Origin: Collybiopsis luxurians FD-317 M1
Taxonomy: Eukaryota; Basidiomycota; Agaricomycetes; Agaricales; Omphalotaceae
Assembly (NCBI GenBank): GCA_000827265.1
Contig: KN834825.1
Location: 78,764-142,763, forward strand
Direction: 5' to 3'
Length of the DNA: 64,000 nucleotides
The translations under genes were made by a program, and so were the position numbers. This document shows, one piece after another, positions 56,366 through 64,000 of the stretch (within the stretch, counting starts at the first letter, position 1; the number at the start of each line of letters is the position of its first letter). The notes beneath the pieces are model-generated. The model was not told where the DNA came from. It was given only the letters and a program-made list of their open reading frames with translations, and made no database searches.

Positions 56366-57624
56366 CTGCTAGAGAAAAAAGTGACGTTGGGTTCTGCCAC
56401 AGAAGCCGAATATCATGTCACGCGTGTCTCCCTACCTCGAAATTACCATCCTAATAGAGTCCAGATGAAGGTGTAGAGGGGGTTGACAGTGCGTAGCAAA
56501 TGTATAGCAACACAAAGTATCCACCAAATTCAGCGTCTTTCATCGCGGGAAGTGGTTACGATATGAATGCTGTTTATGCCAACTACATTATGTATGCATC
56601 AGGTTTACAATGCCGGCGTCGGGCAATCGACGGCAGCCAAGATAGTCAAAATTAGACTCACTAGAGCACCGAAAAGCGAGGTGAGCTTGAACCGTCAAGG
56701 AGACGATTTTTTGACTAAAGGCGAACATCCATGACTGAGGTACGACTCAAGGTACTGAGCCGCGGCCGTAATTTCTTAAAGGAATTCGTCCCTGAAGAAG
56801 TACAAACTAGATCTGCACTCCATACAACAGCTTTCTAATTCTGATACGCAGCTTACCAATATCGGAAATGGAAGGATCGCCAGGAGACGGGAGAGTGGGA
56901 GATCTCATTATGTCATATACATTGGAAAAATCTGACAGTAGCATCGAGCCGACGGAAAGGCTGGAAAAAATCAGTGAGCCGACGGAGGCAGAAGGCTAGA
57001 GTCATTTTCTCCATTAGATCTTTGACTCAGTTGCGAAAATACACATGGAGGGTCTTAATGCATTACGTCCAAAATTCTACAAATAATATGAGTGCAACTG
57101 TCAAATGGGCGTTGATCCAAAAACTCACAAATTATAATGAGGGAATCTTATTCAACGGCAGGAGGTGCTCCAGAGGCTGTATCAGCAAAGTTTCATTACA
57201 AAGGTAGTAAGAACCTCCAGTAGCGTGCAATGTGGAAGCGACGTTCTGCTCCGCAGCAGCGCTATGGTCCGGATAGCGCCAAGCTCCAAAGCTAACTCCT
57301 GTGGGTACGTATTTCTTTCACCAAGAGCCGACTCATTCACTAACCAGGTATGAAATAGTTCGGCTAATCGTCCGTGCCATGCGCTCAAGCTTAACCGAGA
57401 ATCTGACAGCGTGATTTTCAATAATCTTGTTCTCCATCCTGGTGTTGTCACGGATGCCAGCTTTCTCATAGCCTTATACCAGTATACCAGTTTCCACGGG
57501 CAATGAAGCCCGACCCAGCGTGCAGATATACCGTTTCCTTTCAAAAGTAATGGATACAGAAGACAGGGGTTGAACCCTCAACTACATCTGTCTAGGGCCA
57601 ATCAGCGTTGAGGGATATGTCAAG
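56366..57624. other. Intergenic, no supported gene
   Basis: Frames at 56974-57207 (plus) and 57182-57544 (minus) are open but I recognise nothing in them. No repeats seen. Confidence 0.4.
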
Positions 57625-57781
57625 TCATTGATAGAAGGTAAAGAGGGCAACATCGTTGAGAGCTGCAGCGGCATCGGATTGATAGCAGAGTGTCCGGCAG
57701 TTGCAAGATACCTTTGAGTCTGAAGTGTTGAACGAAGACATCGGAGATAGAGGCGAGCACATCGGCGTTGCTCGTAGGCAT
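57625..57781 (-). CDS. Possible small two-exon peptide gene or N-terminal remnant
   Basis: MPTSNADVLASISDVFVQHFRLK is followed by a GT-AG intron (GTATCT..CTGCAG, about 50 nt) and ALNDVALFTFYQ-stop. The amphipathic start and clean junction look gene-like. The product would be only about 36 residues with no family match I can name. It may be the surviving 5' end of a lost gene. Confidence 0.25.
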
Positions 57782-58409
57782 ACGTACCTTCTTCCTTAAG
57801 ATTGCTCCCTAGTTTACACTTGATTGGCAGACATAGGCTGGCTTCTAATGGGCTTTACGAATGGAATCTCTAGATGCTCGGAAGTCTTACCGTAGAGCAA
57901 TCGATATTTCATGAGCAAGATGGTAACTAGACCTGGCTCCCTTCGTTATAAATCAAGTGACCTATGAATAGTCTAGCCTCAAACGGTGAGTTGGCGTTCG
58001 AGAGAAGTTGTAACTCCACAGCTGTATACAACTTAGTCTGATGAAGAAGTTGCGGAGAGGAGCGCCCAAGTCATGAGCGAGCACTTGACCGCTTCATAAG
58101 CGCGCGCTTTTCCCAAGAATCCCGTCTCCTTTGCTCCGTTGACCATCCAGCTGCTTCCAGTACAGGTAGCTGCTAATGCCCTTTCAAAGGTTCCTTCTTG
58201 GTTGAAGAAATAAACGATATTCTGCTTGCCTTGTTTCCAGTATCTGCCCCTCGTTCAAAGGCAAAGACCATGACTTGAAAGAAGCCCAGGCCTCGAACGA
58301 AGACCTAGGTCTATATCACCGCCGTATCACCTCTCACATCTCGCAAATAGAAAACCTTCTATTGGCTCTCAGCTTCATGCGGTTATACGATATACCGGAG
58401 CTATAAGGT
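57782..58409. other. Intergenic upstream of dienelactone hydrolase
   Basis: No coding signal recognised; it ends in the conserved promoter block at 58410-58426. Confidence 0.4.
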
Positions 58410-58426
58410 TTCTTAAATCTGGGTTC
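58410..58426 (+). promoter_or_regulatory. Conserved 17-base block upstream of dienelactone hydrolase
   Basis: TTCTTAAATCTGGGTTC is identical at 63930-63946 and lies 35-40 bases before the ATG in both places. It may be a core promoter or initiator element retained after gene duplication. Confidence 0.5.
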
Positions 58427-58461
58427 TACGTCAGAGAACTCATTGTCGCCTTTCCGCCACA

Positions 58462-59677
58462 ATGTCGACCACCAATCGAACCCTTGCAGGGCCTCCGGGA
58501 GACTGTTGCTTTAAACCGTTCAGACACGAAGGAACGCCGGCCGGAAGGAAAATATCCATCGTTGATATACCCACCTATCTCGTTGAACCGTCAAAGGATA
58601 ATGCGACCAAGGGCACAGAGAAAATTCTCATCTTCCTGGCGGACGTCTGGGGACCGTTTTATCAGACCAATATGCTCCTTCAGGACTTCTTTGCGCAAAA
58701 CGGTATGGCTTTCTATGACTTTTCACTTTGGAAATCGCTTGAGATCATTTGATACAGGATTCACCGTTCTGGGCATCGATTATTTCTTGGGTGACGGGAT
58801 GCACATGCATGACGGAGAAGCAGGCTTTGATCGTGGGAAATGGATTCAAGGAAAGCACAGAACTGCTAAAGAGGTTTTGCCTAAATGGTGGGAGGGCGTT
58901 AAAGCACAATACGGTGAGTGATACAATCTGCGCTGGAAGAATCCTGTTTTATAGCCGTTGAAATAAGGCCGCGATGCCAAGTATTGTGTAACTGGTAGGT
59001 TCTCGTTACAGATCTACTTATAACATTATCGTTTGATAACTTTTGCTTTTAAGGATACTGTTTCGGGGGATCGTATACCTTGGACCTTGCTGCAGACCAG
59101 GCCATAGTTGCTGGTAAGAAACACTAACTCTGACACAAACAGAACAATTAGCTCAACTCCTTTGAAAATGTAGCCGCAGTCGCCCATCCGGCTTCTCTGA
59201 ACGAGGATCACTTCCGAAAGATTACCAGTGAGTAATGTTGAGCTTCTTCACATACCATTCTCTAATTCTTGTTCCTGCTCAGAACCTCTCATGCTTTCTT
59301 GTGCAGGTCAGCTTGAAAGCATCTCCTCATAATGCCAGTCTAACTAAATCCATTCATACTCGGCATCCTACGACAACAGAAATTGACCATACTTTCCCTT
59401 TACCAAATCGTCGAATCGCTGAAGACATTCTCATCGAGCGTAAGAGGCAATATTACTTCCAGGTATTTTCTGGTGTAGAACATGGCTTTGCGGCGCGCGG
59501 TGATCCGGCTATTCCTGATGCCCGTAAGTCCTTCTCGATTATGAAACACGTAGCGACATGGCCCTCACTTTTGTCTTCCAATTAGGTTGGGGTAGGGAAC
59601 AATCGGCTCAAGGTATCGCGGCGTGGTTTCATCGATTCTTGGATGAAAAGTTTGGAGCGCCGAAGCAGAAACTCTAA
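58462..59677 (+). CDS. Dienelactone hydrolase family protein, copy 1
   Basis: An alpha/beta hydrolase of the DLH family, which opens lactone rings in aromatic degradation or acts on other esters. Readable across introns are PPGDCCFKPFRHEGTPAGR, ILIFLADVWGPF and FTVLGIDYFLGDGM. GYCFGGSYTLDLAAD carries the Cys nucleophile, SCAEIDHTFP the Asp, and GVEHGFAARGDP the His, so the Cys-Asp-His triad is complete. Introns start at 58703, about 58917, 59000, 59113, 59231, 59306 and 59525, all in phase. It ends FGAPKQKL at 59677. No signal peptide, so cytosolic. The start fits the family (MSTT..LAGPPG). Confidence 0.92.
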
Positions 59678-61562
59678 GGTGATCAAGATGTTGCGAAAGC
59701 CAAGTGTAAAAACGAATCATCATATTGAAAGATTATCATGTACTGGACATTAAAGTCTGACATCTCGAATAAAACACTCTGCCTTAGTGGAATTAGACGG
59801 TAGAACGAATAGTCGAGAAACCAATGGAGCGCTGAATTTCGACTCATAGAATGGACGGAAATGGGGAAATCAGTGGCTTTGAATGGGGAGTTAAGATGAT
59901 CGGGCCCTCGGCCCAGAGATTAGCTTTCAGGAATCACTGTCGGGGATCACCTAGACTCTGATTCATATTTCACAGCCTTGCGAACTAGGTTCTATATAAG
60001 ATTCCAGATACTGGGTCGCAGAACCCCTCGGCGCAGGACATCCGGGACGCGCTCGGTCATATCTGCCGCCTCGTCCAGCTGGTCAATGTGATTTGGCGGG
60101 TCAACCGAATCACGAGCAGCTCGCTGAGCGGAGGTGAGAGGTAAAACATCGAGCATCCGAAGTAATGATATACAGAACGATGGTACATTCTAAGCTATAA
60201 AAAAATAATTTATTACCCATTACTCTTCCATGTCTGTGTGTCTTGTCCTTTTCGCCCGAGCAAGAGCTTATGAGGTTGTGACCAGTTCATTGCCAGTGGT
60301 TTCATCGCTACTCCTGAGTGTTGTTAGCTTCACTGTTTTCAACGAAGACCTTTCTTCGCTTCTAAAAAGTCAACATCGACTTCGATTATCAACTTCGAAT
60401 CCTCGCAGAAAATTTGTAGGGGTGGCATCATTCTCATTCAATATTTAATCGCAATTCAGACAGGTTATCTGGACAAAGCTGATGATTGCACGCTAGGTCT
60501 AATGGTGGTGAAAGTAGGAGAAGAAGAGAAGCTAATCCATACATGCCCGGTCGCCTCTAATCCCGACCACGACCATATCAATCCGATGAGTCGATGGGTC
60601 TCCCATCTGCATATTTGTCCATGTACGTTACGGGATTGGATGCCATCATATCCTAGCGATATCAATGCTCATCTGGCGGACAAATCGAGGGTACTGAATG
60701 TAATCTCCCAAGTAAGTTATCAACCCTCCGAAGGGCATTCTTATAGCTCTGGCGAGTTGGAAGCTTGGATGGAGGCTAGGATAGGATCACTCCACTCATT
60801 GCCATAAAACATGTATTTCGCCTACCGATCTGGCGCACAAAACAAATATCTATCCAGGAATGGAAGTCACTGAAGTTTCATATAAAATATCACTGCGGAG
60901 TTTGCGAAAAGGTTGTATGATTCTGTTGAATAGTCTCACGGCAAAAATTTGTAGTGCCTGCGACACCAGGCTTTGAATCCAATCGCTGATGTTGATCCCT
61001 TGGAGAATCAGGACCATGTAGTTAAGGGGCAAGATATGCGTTTATGTCATTTCTATCGAAGCGACAAGGCGCGTTGCCACTTCTTCTCTTTTCACGAGCT
61101 ATCTCCATCATTACTCTTCATCAGTGATATCGTCAACAATACATAAGCCAGCCTCAGATGACCACGCAATGAATAAGTTTTCCCAAACTCTTCCCGTCCA
61201 ATTTAACTGGGCATATCTTGGCTTTGATAGTGCCAACCTATGTAGACCTTTTCTGCCAGTCGAGACATCACGTTGATTAATTGCAGTTGCTGATATTCGC
61301 AATGACGAAGAAATTTATTTATAGTTACACAGCGGAAGTGGAGAAATTCCCTCTTAAGGATGTGAAAAGACAAATTACAATGGCTCGGTCGACAGTCTAG
61401 GCAACTGATTATCTTCCTCATTGTTCATCATTGTCGACAGAAGAAATCCTGCGAAACGGCAGGTATGTATGTATTTATATTGAATATAGTGTTATCCTTT
61501 TAACGCGATCTTGAGTCTTCAAAGCTCATCGTCTTCCCGTCCCCTCTGCTTTGAGATTTCAA
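59678..61562. other. Intergenic, no supported gene
   Basis: Frames at 60230-60448 and 60502-60807 (plus) are open; neither has a motif I recognise nor clear intron partners. No repeats seen. Confidence 0.4.
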
Positions 61563-62967
61563 TGACGCCTGCTGAAATCGAATTGCTAGCGACTATCGGA
61601 GCATCCACGTATCACAATGTAACTTCTAGTATCTGTGCATTTGTTCTTTATGGTGAGCCATACAATTTGACACCTATCTGTGTATCGGAAGTTGAACTGC
61701 CTGGCGTGACTCGGAGGTGTATATATACTTTCAGTGGCTATTGCTATCCGCCTTATCATGTGAGTGTCTCTCACTTACGCTTACGCTGAGGGTTAAACAT
61801 CTGGGTCTAGTGAATCCAACACGGGGAAGCGCAAACACAAGCTCATCTGGCTGAGCGTTGCAATCCTTGGAGCCTTTGCGTTGTTGATGACACCCAATTT
61901 TATCACTCGCTCCATGTTTTTGTTGGTCTCAGCTGAGAAGGAATTCATTCAAACTCTGTCACAAGGCATTGCGGCGCAGGTTCAAGCTGCGCGTCAACGC
62001 GAATATGTGCTGAATCAGATTTTATTGTGGCCGTTACCTTTGGTAGTAAGTATCTATAGCAGCTGACATTGGTGGGTTCCTGATCCTGCATTACCCAGCT
62101 TATCATGAGCGATTCTATTGCAATGTGGAGAGCTTGGGTTATGTGGCAGAATAACAACTATGTAAGGGGTATGCTGATGCTGCTTTTTGTTGGGAACTTC
62201 GGTCTGTTTGTTTTACTTTACATGATCTTTTACTCACCAGTTGCTGCTAAATCTTCAGTCACTCAAGTCTGCGATGAGATATTTGATCACCTTACGCTTG
62301 CCGGGACCTTGGAGCACGAGCCTTCCTTTTTCACAATCCATTGGGACTTGGCGTCTGCAGTAGTCAGTCTCGCGGTAAACTTGAGTACAACGGCGCTTAT
62401 AGGGTACAAGGCTTGGTAAGTGGGAGATGCTGGATCTGTGTTCTGAGACAAGGTTAACGATGCCGTTAGGGAATACCGCAACCAGTTCCGAACATTGGGA
62501 CTCGGACACCACAAATTAACCATATCTCAACAGGTGCTATTGCTTTGGATTGAGTCCGGGGTCATATTTTGTGCTTTACAGGTAACGGAGGCTGTTTATC
62601 TCAACAGTGGCTCTCATGTGTTTGAACCTTTTTTTGCTGCAACTAGATACTATGGGTTGCATTCCAGTTCCTGGATACACAAAGCACTTCGGTGACAGTC
62701 TTCAATGTGATTGCAGTTATCGTAGTTCAGATCCTTTTTGCTGCTGGGGTGAGCACTTGCTATTCCATCCTGATTTAACCCGAGTGGTGACTTATGTGAC
62801 ATATACTGCTCAAGGGGCTCTATCCTATAGCAGTTTTCATCATGGTCAACTTAAAGATGTCGATGGTGGAGGAAATAACATTCAACACTGCTAATTCCAT
62901 GCAGGCTAATACCCAGCGTGTGGATCAACAAGGGCATTCAACTGGAACTGTAGTTGAGTCAGGTTGA
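61563..62967 (+). CDS. Multi-pass (seven-helix type) membrane protein, unknown function
   Basis: A mushroom membrane-protein family without an assigned role. Exons 61563-61652, 61735-61759, 61811-62045, 62099-62415, 62470-62582, then one or more ending at 62967. Hydrophobic segments in order: SICAFVLYVAIAIRLII, LIWLSVAILGAFALLM, SDSIAMWRAWVMW (the conserved W-R-x-W after helix 3), MLMLLFVGNFGLFVLLY, ASAVVSLAVNLSTTALIGY, LLLWIESGVIFCALQ and VFNVIAVIVVQILFAAG. The last is GLYPIAVFIMVNLKMS (G-x-Y-P). The join around 62585-62690 is uncertain. A short polar C-terminal tail follows. Intact as far as can be seen. Confidence 0.72.
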
Positions 62968-63929
62968 ACATTCAATTGTCAAGTGAATATTCTGTATACT
63001 TGGAATGGTGTGAAGTTTCTCCAAATTTAGCTTCTTCAAGAAATTAAAGCCCAAGGAGATACTGATATCAAATAATGATTGTTTGATCTTGTAAATTTTC
63101 TTCTCAATGAAAAAAACACTTTAAATGTGTTTGAAAATTAAGCAAGAGGAAAAGACTTAAAGGTAGGAATCAATTTTAATGCGAGTCTCTCAAGTCTTTG
63201 CATCAAGACCGAAAGTTAAAATTGACTATCAGGAACGGCAGTGGGCAACGTGGGTGAGAAGAAACTCGTAGGAGTGAACCCGGGTTTGAATGTTGATTTT
63301 ATGATTTTGCGTGTTGTGGTGAGTCAACGACTGACTCATTTACATAGTGTAAAAAAGTGGACCGAACATTGCACAGGTATAGAAGATAGAATACAAATGA
63401 CTAGCAGATTACAGCTACCTACGCATGCCCTTACAGCGGTTTGACAGTCTTGATCACCTGCAGTTAAAGATAAAGGGCATAAGAATATGCATGGGAATAC
63501 CATTAGAGTCTGGTCGATTCGATGATAGGCAAAGAAGACACGGACTTATAATCGAATACACATTTGGATGTGCTAGCACTCCATGCTCCAAAATGGGCCC
63601 GCATCGCGAGCCCGATATATCGGTAATCTTACTGACTCAGAGGGCCAGCTGGATTCAAGAAGGTTTCCTGTTACTTACACAAGGTAAATTGTTTGAGAAG
63701 CTCTTGCATCTCTCAGGCACAGGGGCCGAGCACCGAGAATGGATATTCAGTAAAAACTTGGTAAAAACTCCGCTTGAGGCTCTGCACCTCACCGCTTTGA
63801 CGTTAGCCTACCATAGCGAACATCCCTATCTTGACTCTCATATATCATTGGTGGAAAGCCTTCACTAGCTCTTGAGTCCATGCAGCCATGAGTCCGGGAG
63901 TAAAATCCATTCTCATATGGCTTGAGGGC
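62968..63929. other. Intergenic with one long open frame
   Basis: A 147-codon frame (63425-63868, plus) starts MPLQRFDSLDHLQLKIKG. I recognise no motif and see no intron structure; it may be chance or a remnant. Confidence 0.4.
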
Positions 63930-63946
63930 TTCTTAAATCTGGGTTC
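63930..63946 (+). promoter_or_regulatory. Conserved 17-base block, second copy
   Basis: Identical to 58410-58426 and at nearly the same distance from an ATG. Confidence 0.5.
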
Positions 63947-63986
63947 AGAGTACGCCAAAGATCATTCCTTTTCTTTCCCCCCTCCA

Positions 63987-64000
63987 ATGTCAGCCACCAA
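63987..64000 (+). CDS. Start of a second dienelactone hydrolase gene (partial)
   Basis: Only ATGTCAGCCACCAA is in the window. It matches the first codons of the copy at 58462 (MS-x-T-N), and the upstream 60 bases match as well. The call rests on this upstream and start-codon similarity; the rest lies beyond the window. Confidence 0.55.

Overview
The window is nuclear DNA from a filamentous basidiomycete, most likely an Agaricomycete. Genes are split by many short introns (about 45-70 nt, nearly all GT-AG). The gene content is typical of mushrooms: an NB-ARC/TPR NLR, a KDZ transposase, an alpha-type kinase, an unspecific peroxygenase, a polyporopepsin-like protease and indoleamine 2,3-dioxygenases. 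Species is not claimed. I found no rRNA, tRNA, CRISPR array or bacterial-type operon.

1-20.4 kb is an unstable repeat block. A unit of about 8.4 kb, made of spacer, a fatty-aldehyde-type aldehyde dehydrogenase (ALDH) gene and an NLR gene, occurs about two and a half times in tandem. NLR copy 1 (about 3.07-5.94 kb) is a pseudogene. NLR copy 2 (about 11.26-14.32 kb) reads through intact if a 240-N assembly gap is treated as an artefact, because the same 17 bp flank both sides of it. All three ALDH copies are broken. A 5'-truncated KDZ transposon (15.42-17.63 kb) and an unidentified 1.4 kb insertion (7.84-9.26 kb) interrupt the repeats. The tail of the KDZ element also forms bases 1 to about 68.

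20.7-31.9 kb: a secreted tannase/feruloyl-esterase gene (minus), then two tandem indoleamine 2,3-dioxygenase genes (minus) in gene-poor DNA with a palindromic GTATAC/CCGT-rich repeat.

32-37 kb: a nearly intact integrase-core (DDE) transposase gene (minus, one nonsense codon), a degenerate tandem repeat, and an alpha-type kinase gene (plus) whose only visible lesion is a 7-bp tandem duplication.

37.5-44.5 kb: a complete secreted aspartic protease, a trail of decayed copies of its 3' end, and two tandem short-chain dehydrogenases (minus).

44.5-56.3 kb: a small secreted protein of unknown function (minus), a divergent SKP1 paralogue (plus), a kinase with an MLKL-like N-terminal helical region (minus), degenerate repeats, and an unspecific peroxygenase/chloroperoxidase-family gene (minus).

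58.4-64 kb: a dienelactone hydrolase (plus), a seven-helix-type membrane protein (plus), and at the right edge the first bases of a second dienelactone hydrolase copy with a conserved promoter block.

As a system, the window reads as an accessory region shaped by local duplication: NLR x2, ALDH x3, IDO x2, SDR x2, DLH x2 and protease plus relics. Secreted degradative enzymes are interspersed with candidate signalling or self/non-self genes (NLR, alpha-kinase, MLKL-like kinase, SKP1 paralogue). A functional link among the latter is inference only.
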